In this document: piece after piece, positions 1 through 9,665 of the stretch
Layout: each line of letters opens with the position of its first letter
Position numbering within the stretch: position 1 is the stretch's first letter
Assembly (NCBI RefSeq): GCF_030818795.1
Contig: NZ_JAUTAY010000001.1
Location: 1,364,001 to 1,428,000 of the forward strand
Length of the DNA stretch: 64,000 nt
Reading direction: 5' to 3'
Source: Microbacterium sp. SORGH_AS_0862
GTDB taxonomy: Bacteria; Actinomycetota; Actinomycetes; Actinomycetales; Microbacteriaceae
Translations under genes and position numbers: made by a program
The notes under the pieces: model-generated
Told to the model about the DNA's origin: nothing
The model's database searches: none
Seen by the model: the letters and a program-made list of their open reading frames with translations, nothing else

Positions 1-19
1 CGCCGCGGAGGAGGCCCGG

Positions 20-463
20 ATGTCGGCACAGCGAGGCAGTCTCGTCTACATGGTCAAGCAGCTCGAGCTCGCCCTGCGTCCGCGGTTCCTCGCCGCGTGC
101 GCGGCGGCGGGCATGACGGGGGCTCAGTACACGGCACTCACCGTGCTCCATCGACGCCCCGGCATCAGCAGTTCCGAGCTCGCCCGTCGCTCCTTCGTGC
201 GCGCGCAGACGATGGCCGGGATCATCGACCCGCTCGTGTCCGAAGGCTTCGTTCGCCGAGAGAGCGACCCGGCGCACGGTAGGCGCATCCTGTTGCATCT
301 GACGGATGCGGGCGCCGCTGCCCTCGCCTCCCTCGATCCGCAGATCGCTGTGGTCGAGGACCTCATGCTCGCCGACTTCGACGACGCCGAGCGCGAGACG
401 CTGGCCGAGCTCCTGCGGCGAGCCCGCCGATCACTCGACGAGCAGGGCCACCGCCCCGCGTGA
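20..463 (+). CDS. MarR-family transcriptional regulator
   Basis: A 147-residue protein of the usual MarR length. It has the winged-helix core: a helix around residues 33-47 (TGAQYTALTVLHR), the recognition region SSELARRSFVRAQTMAGIID near 50-70, and the wing VRRESDPAHGRRILLHLTDAG near 78-97, where the D-x-R basic wing is typical of MarR. A GGAGG sequence 7 nt upstream supports the ATG. MarR proteins bind DNA as dimers and usually repress genes for efflux, stress or aromatic degradation, often responding to phenolic ligands. The target cannot be told: no gene lies divergent inside the window, and downstream lies a repeat region and then an opposite-strand gene. The ligand is unknown. Confidence 0.9.
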   Translation: MSAQRGSLVYMVKQLELALRPRFLAACAAAGMTGAQYTALTVLHRRPGISSSELARRSFVRAQTMAGIIDPLVSEGFVRRESDPAHGRRILLHLTDAGAAALASLDPQIAVVEDLMLADFDDAERETLAELLRRARRSLDEQGHRPA

Positions 464-561
464 CTCCGCGCGCCCGAGCGGCCGCACGGGCTGCCGCTTG
501 GCGAGCGCACCAGCTGCCGCTGCAGCAGGCGCACCGCGACCGCTCCCGCGCGCTGCGCTGC

Positions 562-612
562 GTGTCTCAACTGTTCACCTTTGCCGGGCGAATTGCGTGC
601 ATAACTGAGACA
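562..612. repeat. GTGTCTCA/TGAGACA inverted-repeat element, copy 1
   Basis: A 51-bp unit begins with GTGTCTCA and ends with TGAGACA, so the ends are inverted copies. The interior carries GTTCACC near the left end and GTGCATAAC next to the right end. A second unit follows 22 nt later, and a similar pair occurs at 19227-19351. Function unknown. Confidence 0.6.
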
Positions 613-634
613 AGGATGGGGTGCCGGGTCCTGC

Positions 635-686
635 GTGTCTCACTCGTTCACGCCGATAGAGCGCGTCACGCGCATAACTGAGACAC
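635..686. repeat. GTGTCTCA/TGAGACAC inverted-repeat element, copy 2
   Basis: A 52-bp unit with perfect 8-bp inverted ends GTGTCTCA and TGAGACAC. It shares CGCATAACTGAGACA with the GTGCATAACTGAGACA right end of copy 1. It lies in the gap between the MarR gene and the convergent O-demethylase gene, with no open frame that looks coding. Confidence 0.6.
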
Positions 687-730
687 GGATGCGGGACGAG
701 CCGGGCGAGGGTGTGACCCGCCCCCTCCCC

Positions 731-2089
731 TCACCCCGCGCGGTAGTTCTCCCGGGCGAAGCGGGAGTAGGGCGCGGGGGCGACGGTTGCGCGGATCTCG
801 ACCTGCCGGTGGCGCTCGACGGCGGGCTTGGCGGAGTTGGGCTCCTCACCCCACGTCAACACCACCTCGGTCCCGGGCTCCGCGTGCGAGGCGGCGATGC
901 TCGCGAGCGACACGAAGGCCTGCTCGTTCGTGATGTAGCCGCAGTCGTGGGAGATGCCCACATCCACGCCGTCGGCACGCACGCGATCGACCTGATACAG
1001 GCCGTACCGCGCCTTCGGGAAGTCGATGTACTTGGCCGGCAGCCCATCTTCGACGAGGGAGCGCTGCGCGGCGGCGAGGTCGTCGGCGTTCCAGACCAGC
1101 GTCACCTTCACCCGCTGCTCGGCGGCGGCGTGCGCCTCGAGGGCGGCACGGCCGATGAAGTCGTGATCGAACGCGACGCTGCGGCCGTAGCCGAGGTCGT
1201 ACGGGGTCAGGTAGTAGTCCTCGATGCGGCCCGACACGAAGCTGCCGGCGAGAGAGCCGAGGCGGGCGGCGGGCAGCCACGCGAGGTAGTCGTCCATCTG
1301 CTCGCCCGAGAAGATGGCGGGCAGCGGCGAGGGGACCCACGCCGACTCGAGGTTCGCGGACGAGTACGCCTTCGCCCCCACGAGCACGAGGCCGAACTCC
1401 TCCCCCGCAGCGATGATCGCCTCGCGGATGCGGGCGCCGTCCGCCCACGGCCCGAACAGCTCGAAGCCGGGCTGACCGGCCATGCCGTGCCGCAGCGAGC
1501 GCACCGTGACGCCGGCGATCTCGAACGTGGCCATGCCGAAGAACTTCGTGGGCGGCACGGGCGCGCCGGTCAGCTTCTCCATGAGAGCCAGAGCGTGCGG
1601 GCCCTGCAGCTCATAGCGGTAGAACACGGGGTTCACACCGGGCTCCCGCATCAGCGTGTTCGCGTCACGCTCGAAGGTGACGTCGTAGTCGCCGGTCTCG
1701 CCGATGAACTGCACCCAGTCCAGCACCATGTACCAGCCGACGAGATCGAACACCTGCTCCTCGAGGTGGAACAGGATGGCGTCGCCGATGAGGTAGCCCT
1801 CGTGGTTGACCGCGATGAACTGCTTCGCCGCATCCACCGGGAACCGGGCGAACGAGTTCACGCCGGTGTCGCTCAGCAGCCGCAGCGCATCGGGACCCGA
1901 GATGAACAGGTCGGTCATGTGGTGCGACTGATCCAGCAGCGCCACGCTCTCCCGCCACGAACGCTGCTCGCTGCGCCAGTTGCTGAACTCCGGGGTCACC
2001 GGGAAGATCGTCGGCTTGCTCTGTGCGTTGCGCAGCAGGTCGACCGGGTTTCCCACCCGGGCGATGGCGTCGAAAGCGGATGCGGACAT
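731..2089 (-). CDS. Tetrahydrofolate-dependent aryl O-demethylase, LigM/DesA (GcvT-like) family
   Basis: A 452-residue cytoplasmic protein of the aminomethyltransferase (GcvT) superfamily, in the branch that contains vanillate/3-O-methylgallate demethylase LigM and syringate demethylase DesA of Sphingobium. Family blocks visible in order: FPVTPEFSNWRSEQRSWRES, LLDQSHHMTDLFISG, RLLSDTGVNSF, YELQGPHAL, LRHGMAGQPGFELFGPW, YSSANLESAWVPSPLPAIFSG and GSFVSGRIEDYYLTPYDLGYG. LigM-type enzymes move the methyl of a methoxybenzoate to THF. The ATG was chosen because GAGGGAG precedes it; an upstream in-frame ATG lacks this. It is more divergent from LigM than its neighbour at 3257-4660, so its methoxy substrate may differ (for example syringate). 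It diverges from the LysR gene that probably controls it. Confidence 0.85.
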   Translation of the reverse strand: MSASAFDAIARVGNPVDLLRNAQSKPTIFPVTPEFSNWRSEQRSWRESVALLDQSHHMTDLFISGPDALRLLSDTGVNSFARFPVDAAKQFIAVNHEGYLIGDAILFHLEEQVFDLVGWYMVLDWVQFIGETGDYDVTFERDANTLMREPGVNPVFYRYELQGPHALALMEKLTGAPVPPTKFFGMATFEIAGVTVRSLRHGMAGQPGFELFGPWADGARIREAIIAAGEEFGLVLVGAKAYSSANLESAWVPSPLPAIFSGEQMDDYLAWLPAARLGSLAGSFVSGRIEDYYLTPYDLGYGRSVAFDHDFIGRAALEAHAAAEQRVKVTLVWNADDLAAAQRSLVEDGLPAKYIDFPKARYGLYQVDRVRADGVDVGISHDCGYITNEQAFVSLASIAASHAEPGTEVVLTWGEEPNSAKPAVERHRQVEIRATVAPAPYSRFARENYRAG

Positions 2090-2163
2090 GTGAACTCCCT
2101 CGTTCGGACGGGCGGCCGTGCCCGCCTCCACAGGTTAAGAAACCCGAAGGCATCGACAGGGCG

Positions 2164-2180
2164 TATTTCGATTACCGATA
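2164..2180. promoter_or_regulatory. Candidate LysR-type operator (TAT-N11-ATA)
   Basis: TATTTCGATTACCGATA fits the T-N11-A rule for LysR-family sites with TAT/ATA ends. It lies in the 130-bp divergent gap between the first O-demethylase gene and the LysR gene, the usual place for a LysR autoregulatory site. The arms are only partly complementary. Confidence 0.45.
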
Positions 2181-2219
2181 CTTATGCGGAGGCAACGATG
2201 CCTCAGTCGGGAGCAGTCG

Positions 2220-3146
2220 GTGGATCTCAACCTCATCCGCGTGTTCGTGGCGATCGCCGAGACGCGGAGTCTCACGAGCGCCGCGCGTCGCCTCTACGTC
2301 ACCCAACCGGCGGTGAGCCAGGCGCTCGGACGCCTGCGGCGCGAGCTGGATGACCCGCTGTTCCGACGCGTCGGCCGCGTGATGGAGCCCACCCCCTTGG
2401 CGGACAGCGTCTACCCGGGGTTCCGCGATGCCCTCGCCGCCGTCGACCGCACTCTCGACGGCGTGCACCGGTTCGCTCCCGCCGACTCCGACCGCACCTT
2501 CCGCATCGCGCTGTCCGAGCTCGGCGAGATCGGGTGGCTCCCCGCCATCGTCCGGGCTGTGCGTGCTGAGGCCCCCCGGATGCGGATCGACGTCGTGCCG
2601 ATGGATGTGGCGGCCCTTCCCGACTGGCTGGGCCGCGGCGTCGTCGATCTCGCGGTGACACCCTCGCACGTGCCGGGCCCCTTCGGGCGCACTGTTCTGA
2701 AGTCACAGGGCTACGGCGTCGCGATGTCGGCCGCGCATCCACTGGCCGACCAGCCGCTCACGCTCGACGCCTACGCCGCCGCCTCCCACGTCGCCGTCGC
2801 CAGCGACTCCGGCGCACCCGCCCTCGCCCAGGCGCGACGCGCGCACGGGATCGAGATCGATGCCCGCATCGCCGTGAACCATCTCGCGTCGCTTCCGCCG
2901 CTTCTCGCGCGCAGTAGAGATCTCATCGCGACGCTGCCGGACACGATCGCGCTCGGATGGACACAGACCTGGCCGCTCGTGGTGCGCCCCTTGCCGTTCG
3001 AGATGCCACCCGTGGAGATCGCGCTCTATCGACGGTCGAGCTCTCAGCATCCCGCTGCGCTGGACTGGCTCTTCAAGACCGTCGCCCACGCGATCCGCGG
3101 CTCCTCCGGCCGGTTCGAGGCCATCCACGGCGAGCGGACGGCCTGA
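2220..3146 (+). CDS. LysR-family transcriptional regulator
   Basis: A 308-residue protein with the LysR winged helix at its N-terminus (DLNLIRVFVAIAETRSLTSA, then RRLYVTQPAVSQALGRLRRE) and a periplasmic-binding-fold effector domain from about residue 90 to the end. The GTG start was chosen because the family begins at this DLNLIRVF position and GGGAG stands 6 nt upstream; upstream in-frame ATGs would add a tail foreign to the family. It sits between two aryl O-demethylase genes, divergent from one and convergent with the other. By the general habit of LysR proteins it probably activates the methoxyaromatic/gallate genes with an aromatic acid as inducer. That role is inferred from position only. 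Confidence 0.88.
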   Translation: MDLNLIRVFVAIAETRSLTSAARRLYVTQPAVSQALGRLRRELDDPLFRRVGRVMEPTPLADSVYPGFRDALAAVDRTLDGVHRFAPADSDRTFRIALSELGEIGWLPAIVRAVRAEAPRMRIDVVPMDVAALPDWLGRGVVDLAVTPSHVPGPFGRTVLKSQGYGVAMSAAHPLADQPLTLDAYAAASHVAVASDSGAPALAQARRAHGIEIDARIAVNHLASLPPLLARSRDLIATLPDTIALGWTQTWPLVVRPLPFEMPPVEIALYRRSSSQHPAALDWLFKTVAHAIRGSSGRFEAIHGERTA

Positions 3147-3149
3147 CAT

Positions 3150-3191
3150 GCGTGACGCCCCCATGTCTCGAGCGATGCGGGGGCGTCACGC
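3150..3191. terminator. Intrinsic terminator after the LysR gene
   Basis: Perfect 13-bp arms GCGTGACGCCCCC and GGGGGCGTCACGC enclose a 16-nt loop, starting 4 nt after the LysR stop codon. There is no U-tract, as is common in high-GC actinobacteria. Confidence 0.75.
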
Positions 3192-3217
3192 CGGCGCCGA
3201 GGTGCCTGGGTTTCCGG

Positions 3218-3253
3218 AGCGACCCGCGCGACCCCTTCGTCGCGCGGGTCGCT
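3218..3253. terminator. Intrinsic terminator after the LigM-type gene
   Basis: Perfect 15-bp arms AGCGACCCGCGCGAC and GTCGCGCGGGTCGCT with a 6-nt loop, ending 4 nt past the stop codon of the minus-strand demethylase. It forms a back-to-back pair with the hairpin at 3150-3191 between convergent genes. Confidence 0.78.
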
Positions 3254-3256
3254 CGC

Positions 3257-4763
<1,507 letters not shown>

Positions 4764-4870
4764 CATTTCGCAGGCCGTGTGATTCGCTGAGCCCACGAAT
4801 CGGCACCGGCGTCGACTCCGGACGCCTGCCGCCACGCGTCGGCTCGACGCGTCCGAACCAAGGAGCGGAT

Positions 4871-5626
4871 ATGCCTGCAGTCACCCCGGCGCTACTCGTG
4901 GTCAGCGCCCACGCGGGCGACTTCGTCTGGCGGGCCGGCGGCGCGATCGCCGCCGCCACCATGCGCGGCGAACGCGCCACGGTGGTCTGCCTGAGCTACG
5001 GCGAGCGCGGCGAGTCCGCGAGTCAGTGGCTGGCGGGGAAGTCGCTGGAGGAAATCAAGGAGATCCGTCGGGCAGAGGCGGAGGCGGCCGCATCCGCGCT
5101 CGGCGCCGACATCGAGTTCCTCGATCTGGGCGACTACCCGCTGCGCGAATCCCCCGAGGCCGTCGCGCGGCTGGTCGATGTCTACCGCCGCGTGCAGCCG
5201 ACCGTCGTGCTGACGCATCCGCTGCACGACCCGTACAACGGCGACCACCCCGCCGCCGCGCGCATGGCGCTGGAGGCGCGGGTGCTGGCCCAGGCGATCG
5301 GTGTCGCGAACTCGGACGGCTCGTTCCCCACGAAGGAGACGATCATCGGCGCGCCACCGGTGTTCTTCTTCGAGCCGCATCAGCCCGAGCAGTGCGGCTT
5401 CGTGCCCGACGTGCTGCTGGACATCACCGCTGCCTTCCCTCAGAAGCGCCAGGCGATGGAGTGCCTGCCCGCGCAGAAGCACATGTGGTCGTACTACAGC
5501 GACCTGGCGGTGCGCCGCGGCGTGCAGGTCAAGCGCAACGCGGGGCCGAATCTCGGCCTCGCCCACGACACCATGGGCGAGGCGTACATGCGCTACTTCC
5601 CGCAGGTCACGGGAGTGCTCGAGTGA
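4871..5626 (+). CDS. galB: 4-oxalomesaconate hydratase GalB (PIG-L/LmbE fold)
   Basis: A 251-residue zinc-dependent PIG-L-fold protein. Instead of the usual AHPDDE deacetylase motif it has SAHAGDFVWRAGGAI, and then VVCLSYGERGESA, FLDLGDYPLRES, DVYRRVQPTVVLTHPL, DPYNGDHPAAARMA, GAPPVFFFEPHQPEQCGF and VRRGVQVKRNAG. These match GalB of Pseudomonas putida as remembered, almost block for block. GalB adds water to the enol form of 4-oxalomesaconate to give 4-carboxy-4-hydroxy-2-oxoadipate (CHA). GGAG stands 6 nt before the ATG. It is first in an operon with galC, galD and a dioxygenase and overlaps galC by 4 nt, which strengthens the call over a generic sugar deacetylase. Confidence 0.93.
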   Translation: MPAVTPALLVVSAHAGDFVWRAGGAIAAATMRGERATVVCLSYGERGESASQWLAGKSLEEIKEIRRAEAEAAASALGADIEFLDLGDYPLRESPEAVARLVDVYRRVQPTVVLTHPLHDPYNGDHPAAARMALEARVLAQAIGVANSDGSFPTKETIIGAPPVFFFEPHQPEQCGFVPDVLLDITAAFPQKRQAMECLPAQKHMWSYYSDLAVRRGVQVKRNAGPNLGLAHDTMGEAYMRYFPQVTGVLE

Positions 5627-6330
5627 GCCCGCACCTCGTCGTCACCGACATCGCACGTGAAGAGGCCGACCTCGTCGATGCCTTCGCCGCGCTGGGCTCG
5701 GCGACCGTGCACGAAGCGCTCGGCCGCACCGGGTACGCCGGGAGCGCGATCCGCCCCATCCAGCAGGGGTCGGCGATCGCCGGCAGTGCCGTCACCGTGC
5801 TCACCGCACCGGGCGACAACCTGATGGTGCATGTCGCGATCGAGCAGGCCCGCGCCGGTGACGTGATCGTCGTGGTCGCCACCGGCCCCTCCCCCTTCGG
5901 ACACATCGGCGAGCTCATGGCCACGCAGATGCAGGTCAAGGGCGTACGCGGCTACGTCACCTCCGCCGGGGTGCGCGACACGGCCGAACTGCGCGCGATG
6001 GGCTTCCCCGCGTGGAGCCGTTACGTCTCGGCGCAGGGGTGCCTGCGCGACAGCCCAGGCTCGGTGAACGTCCCGGTCGTCCTGGACGGCGTCATCGTCG
6101 AGCCCGGGGACATCGTGGTCGCCGACGACGACGGCGTGACGGTCGTCCCGCGGATGCGGGCGGCGGCCGTTCTCGATGCAGCTCGCTCCCGTGCGGCACG
6201 CGAGGCGGCCAACCGCGCGAAGTACGAGGCCGGAGCCAGCTCCATGGACATCAACGGCCTGCGACCGGTCATCGCCGAGCTCGGCATCGCTTACGTGTCT
6301 CAGGCGGAGCGGCGCGATGCCGACTCCTGA
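5623..6330 (+). CDS. galC: 4-carboxy-4-hydroxy-2-oxoadipate aldolase (RraA-like, GalC/LigK type)
   Basis: A 235-residue RraA-fold class II aldolase. Visible features are VVATGPSPFGHIGELMATQM (the GELMA loop), KGVRGYVTSAGVRDTAELRA with the metal/substrate Arg-Asp pair, and a VVADDDGVTVVP segment near the C-terminal third. The last 40 residues form the charged helix seen in HMG/CHA aldolases and absent from short RraA proteins. The enzyme splits CHA into pyruvate and oxaloacetate with a divalent metal. The GTG start overlaps the galB stop (GTGA), indicating translational coupling; the 3' end overlaps galD by 14 nt. Its position between galB and galD is the main reason to prefer CHA as substrate. 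Confidence 0.9.
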   Translation: MSPHLVVTDIAREEADLVDAFAALGSATVHEALGRTGYAGSAIRPIQQGSAIAGSAVTVLTAPGDNLMVHVAIEQARAGDVIVVVATGPSPFGHIGELMATQMQVKGVRGYVTSAGVRDTAELRAMGFPAWSRYVSAQGCLRDSPGSVNVPVVLDGVIVEPGDIVVADDDGVTVVPRMRAAAVLDAARSRAAREAANRAKYEAGASSMDINGLRPVIAELGIAYVSQAERRDADS

Positions 6331-7390
6331 TCCGGTACGCGACGGCATCCGCTGCCTGCTCATGCGCGGCGGCACTTCCAAGGGCGCCTTCTTCCTCGCG
6401 TCCGACCTGCCCGCCGACCCGGCCGAGCGCGACGACCTGCTGCTGCGGATCATGGGCAGCCCCGATCCGGCACAGATCGACGGACTGGGCGGCGCGCATC
6501 CGCTGACGTCGAAGGTCGCCGTCGTCGAGCGCTCGAGCGATCCCGGATGTGACATCGACTACCTCTTCCTCCAGGTGAGCGTGGACGAGCCCGTCGTCGC
6601 CGATGCGCAGACGTGCGGCAACCTGCTGGCCGCGGTGGGCCCGTTCGCGATCGAGCGCGGACTCATCGCGGCGGATGCGGCTGACAGCGTCGTCCGCGTC
6701 CGCCTGCTCAATACGGGCGACATCGCCGAGGCACGATTCGCAACTCCGGATGGGCGGGTCGAGTACGACGGCGACGAGGCGATCGCGGGGGTGCCCGGTA
6801 CCGCAGGCCGAATCGCGCTGACCAGCCGCGGGCAGAAGCCGCTGCTTCCCACCGGATCACCGACCAACGAGATCGCCGGCCACCGCGTCACCCTCGTCGA
6901 CAACGGGATGCCGGTCGTGCTGATGGATGCCGCCGAGTTCGATGTCGCCGGAGACGAGAGCCCGGAAGAACTGGAGTCCCGCGCCGAGCTCCGCGAGCGG
7001 ATCGAGGCGATCCGCCGGGCCGCGGGCCCGCACTTCGGACTGGGCGACGTGTCGGCACAGACCGTTCCCAAGATGTTCCTGCTGTCGCCCCCGCGCCACG
7101 GCGGAGCGGTCGGCACCCGGGCGTTCATCCCCGCGCGGGTGCATCCCACGATCGGGGTGCTGATGGCCGCATCCGTCGCCGCCGGCATCCGCATCCCCGG
7201 CGCCGTCGGCTCCGACTTCGCCGTGCTCGGCGACGGGGAGCAGACACTGCTCGAACACCCCGGCGGCACCTTCGCCGCCACCGTCGCCGTCACCGGCGAC
7301 GCCGCTTCGGGCTGGCGCGCGAGTTCGTCGTCGGTCCGCACCGCACGAAAGATCTTCGACGGGCTCGTCTTTCCGAGACCCCGCCGCTGA
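6317..7390 (+). CDS. galD: 4-oxalomesaconate tautomerase GalD (PrpF family)
   Basis: A 357-residue PrpF-fold isomerase. Diagnostic blocks are IRCLLMRGGTSKGAFFLASD at the N-terminus, IMGSPDPAQIDGLGGAHPLT, SKVAVVERSS, QTCGNLLAAVGPFAIERGLI (with the conserved Cys of the PrpF active site), VDNGMPVVLMDAAEF, FGLGDVSAQTVPKMFLLS, FIPARVHPTIGVLMA and RTARKIFDGLVFPR. They correspond to P. putida GalD as remembered. GalD interconverts the keto and enol tautomers of oxalomesaconate, supplying the form that GalB hydrates. A related PrpF acts on 2-methylaconitate, but the galBC neighbours decide the role. The ATG lies inside the end of galC, so the two are probably translated together. Confidence 0.9.
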   Translation: MPTPDPVRDGIRCLLMRGGTSKGAFFLASDLPADPAERDDLLLRIMGSPDPAQIDGLGGAHPLTSKVAVVERSSDPGCDIDYLFLQVSVDEPVVADAQTCGNLLAAVGPFAIERGLIAADAADSVVRVRLLNTGDIAEARFATPDGRVEYDGDEAIAGVPGTAGRIALTSRGQKPLLPTGSPTNEIAGHRVTLVDNGMPVVLMDAAEFDVAGDESPEELESRAELRERIEAIRRAAGPHFGLGDVSAQTVPKMFLLSPPRHGGAVGTRAFIPARVHPTIGVLMAASVAAGIRIPGAVGSDFAVLGDGEQTLLEHPGGTFAATVAVTGDAASGWRASSSSVRTARKIFDGLVFPRPRR

Positions 7391-7409
7391 CCGTCAGAGA
7401 GGACACACC

Positions 7410-8426
7410 ATGGCAACGCGCGACAATTTCGACCTCGCACACCTGGGCGGCGTCGAGCTGTTCACCCCGGTCTTCGAGGAGAGCCTGCACTTCTTCCGCG
7501 ACCTGCTCGCGATGCGGGAGGTGGCTCGCATCGGCGACTCCGCCTACCTCCGCTGCTGGGACGAGTACCAGCTCTACACGCTCAAGCTCACCGCATCCGA
7601 CACCAACGGAGTGGGCCGAACCCTCTTCCGCGTCACGAGCCCCGAGGCCCTGGAGCGTCGCGTCGCGGCCATCGAAGCGGCGGGGCTCGGCCACGGCTGG
7701 CGCGAGCCGGAGGTGGGCGTCGGCCGCTCCTACGAGTTCGAGGATCCGGACGGCCACCTCATGGGCATCTACTACGAGACCGAGCACTACGTGCCCGACG
7801 ACGAGGACCGCCCGGCGCTGAAGAACCAGGCGTCCGCGTTCCCCGGACGCGGTGTGAACGCCCGCCGCATGGACCACATCAACTACCTGGCCAGCGACGT
7901 GACGAAGGCCGGCGAGTTCTGGCGCGACGTCATGGGCGCACGCGAGTCCGAGCGGGTGCGTCTGGACGGCGGCGGGTACGCGGCCTGGTGGTTCCGGTTC
8001 CAGCAGAAGTCGTACGACGTGGTCTACAGCGAGGACTGGACCGGCGAGCGCGGCCGGTTCCATCACTTCGCACTCGCCCCCGACACCCGCGAGGACATCC
8101 TGAAGGCCGCCGACATCTTCCTCGAGAACGGCGTGCACATCGAGTTCGGCCCGTACAAGCACGCCATCAACCAGACGTTCTTCATCTACGTCTGGGAGCC
8201 GGGCGGCAACCGCATCGAGCTCGCCAACGCCGGCGCGCGCCTCATCCTCGACCCGGATTGGCCGGTCGTGGAGTGGTCGCAGGCCGAGCGCGCCAAGGGC
8301 CAGGCGTGGGGCGCGAAGACCGTGCCGACCTTCCACACGCACGGCACGCCGTTCCTGGCGAACCAGGCCGAGATCGACGAGGCGGCGATGAAGGGCGAAC
8401 CGATCCCCGCGCCGCAGAAGCGCTGA
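7410..8426 (+). CDS. Type I extradiol ring-cleavage dioxygenase (VOC fold), probable gallate/3-O-methylgallate-cleaving enzyme
   Basis: A 338-residue two-domain VOC protein. The C-terminal half carries the 2-His-1-Glu iron site: His156 in RRMDHINYL, His219 in GRFHHFALA and Glu270 in GGNRIELA, and Tyr260 in the FIYVWEP strand lines up with Tyr257 of homoprotocatechuate 2,3-dioxygenase (HPCD). The HPCD acid-base His200 appears to be replaced by Tyr202 in this hand alignment. The enzyme would insert O2 next to a diol in a catechol-like ring. Being last in an operon with galBCD, its best substrate guess is gallate or its methyl ether. Homoprotocatechuate-like substrates remain possible. GAGAGGA precedes the ATG; 19 nt separate it from galD. 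Confidence 0.82.
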   Translation: MATRDNFDLAHLGGVELFTPVFEESLHFFRDLLAMREVARIGDSAYLRCWDEYQLYTLKLTASDTNGVGRTLFRVTSPEALERRVAAIEAAGLGHGWREPEVGVGRSYEFEDPDGHLMGIYYETEHYVPDDEDRPALKNQASAFPGRGVNARRMDHINYLASDVTKAGEFWRDVMGARESERVRLDGGGYAAWWFRFQQKSYDVVYSEDWTGERGRFHHFALAPDTREDILKAADIFLENGVHIEFGPYKHAINQTFFIYVWEPGGNRIELANAGARLILDPDWPVVEWSQAERAKGQAWGAKTVPTFHTHGTPFLANQAEIDEAAMKGEPIPAPQKR

Positions 8427-8432
8427 GCGGGC

Positions 8433-9545
8433 TCAGCCCCAGACGGATGCGGCGATGTCCGCGACGGCACGCACCTTCGCCCACTGCTGATCCTCGGTGA
8501 GCTCGTTGCCCTCCTCGGTGGAGGCGAACCCGCACTGCGGGCTCAGAGCGAGCTGATCGAGCGGGGCGAAGGCAGCGGCCTCGTCGATGCGGTGACGGAT
8601 GTCGTCCGCGCTCTCGAGGTCCCCGGTCTTGGTGGTCACCAGTCCCAGCACGACGCGCTTGTCGCCCTCGGGCAGGAACCGCAGCGGCTCGAACCCGCCG
8701 GCACGCTCGGAGTCGTACTCGAGGAAGTACCCGTCGTACGCCGTGTTGCCGAGCAGCTGCTCGGCAACAGGCTCGTATCCGCCGGACGAGATCCAGGTGG
8801 AGCGGAAGTTGCCGCGACAGACATGCGTGGTCACGGTGAGGTCGGCGGGCTTGCCGTCCAGGATGCGGTTGAGCAGATCGGCGTAGCGCTCGGCGATGCC
8901 GTCGGTGTCGATCCCGCGGGCGCGCGCCTTTTCGAGCTCGGCCTCCGAGCACAGATACGCCCACGCGGTGTCGTCGAACTGCAGGTATCTCGCGCCCGCC
9001 GCGTAGAACGCGTCCAGCGCGTCGCGATAGGCGGCGATCAGGTCGTCGACGATCGCCTCGCGGCCGTCGTAGACGGCACCGTCGATGTGGCCGGGCTCCA
9101 CCCGGAAGTCGAGTACCGTCGGCGCGGGGATCGTGAACTTCGGCAGCAACCCGGTGCCCTCGGCGATCGCGGCGAGCGAGCGGTAGTGCGCGAGGAACGG
9201 GTGCGACTCGTCGAACCGGATCGGCCCCGTGATCTCGATGCCGCGCGGCTTGGTCTGCACGCCCTGGAACTGGATGCCGTGGTCGAGTTCCACGATGTCG
9301 ACGCCGCCCAGCATCCCGAAGAAGTCGAAGTGCCACCAGGAGCGACGGAACTCGCCGTCGCTCGCCACCTCGAGCCCCGCGGCGCGCTGGCGGGCGACGA
9401 GGTCGGTGATCTCCGCGTCCTCGACGGCACCCAGCTCGGCATCCGTGAGCTCCCCCGACGCGTGACGTCGACGGGCGGCGGCGAGGCCCGGCGGGCGGAG
9501 GAAGCTTCCGACGATGTCGGCTCGGAACGGCGCTGAAGTGCTCAC
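8433..9545 (-). CDS. MetE-like (cobalamin-independent methionine synthase C-terminal type) methyltransferase
   Basis: A 370-residue protein of the UROD/MetE-like superfamily, half the size of full MetE and corresponding to its catalytic domain (like YxjG/YxjH). Visible are ADIVGSFLRPPGL at the start, SDGEFRRSWWHFDF, the LQFDDTAWAYLCSE region, TTHVCRGNFRSTW with the zinc-type His and Cys, GLVTTKTGDLES and LALSPQCGFAST carrying the second zinc Cys. Such proteins move a methyl group from a folate or small methyl donor to a thiol such as homocysteine. Its neighbours make methyl-THF by O-demethylation, so it may recycle that cofactor while making methionine. This is inference. It converges on the dioxygenase gene with 6 nt between stops. 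Confidence 0.8.
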   Translation of the reverse strand: MSTSAPFRADIVGSFLRPPGLAAARRRHASGELTDAELGAVEDAEITDLVARQRAAGLEVASDGEFRRSWWHFDFFGMLGGVDIVELDHGIQFQGVQTKPRGIEITGPIRFDESHPFLAHYRSLAAIAEGTGLLPKFTIPAPTVLDFRVEPGHIDGAVYDGREAIVDDLIAAYRDALDAFYAAGARYLQFDDTAWAYLCSEAELEKARARGIDTDGIAERYADLLNRILDGKPADLTVTTHVCRGNFRSTWISSGGYEPVAEQLLGNTAYDGYFLEYDSERAGGFEPLRFLPEGDKRVVLGLVTTKTGDLESADDIRHRIDEAAAFAPLDQLALSPQCGFASTEEGNELTEDQQWAKVRAVADIAASVWG

Positions 9546-9551
9546 GTCGCG

Positions 9552-9557
9552 ATGCTA
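9552..9557 (-). promoter_or_regulatory. Leaderless -10 box of the MetE-like gene
   Basis: TAGCAT on the minus strand, 6 nt before the GTG start at 9545; supports that start and a leaderless transcript. Confidence 0.5.
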
Positions 9558-9628
9558 CCGACCCGGCCATGTCTGCGGGCGAACCGCCGGGTGTGAGTTA
9601 ACCCCCGTGACGTCCATCTCGGTGCGGC

Positions 9629-9663
9629 GGATGCGGGGAGGCGTCGCACACCTCCCCGCATCC
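9629..9663. terminator. Intrinsic terminator of the secreted hydrolase gene
   Basis: Perfect 13-bp arms GGATGCGGGGAGG and CCTCCCCGCATCC around a 9-nt loop, placed 3 nt after the stop of the minus-strand gene at 9666. Confidence 0.78.
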
Positions 9664-9665
9664 GA

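Noticed and set aside
635..2353. 572-codon open frame opposite the first O-demethylase
   Set aside because: It is antisense to a clear family member, its translation is Arg/Gly/Val-rich without domain content, and such mirror frames are expected in very GC-rich DNA.
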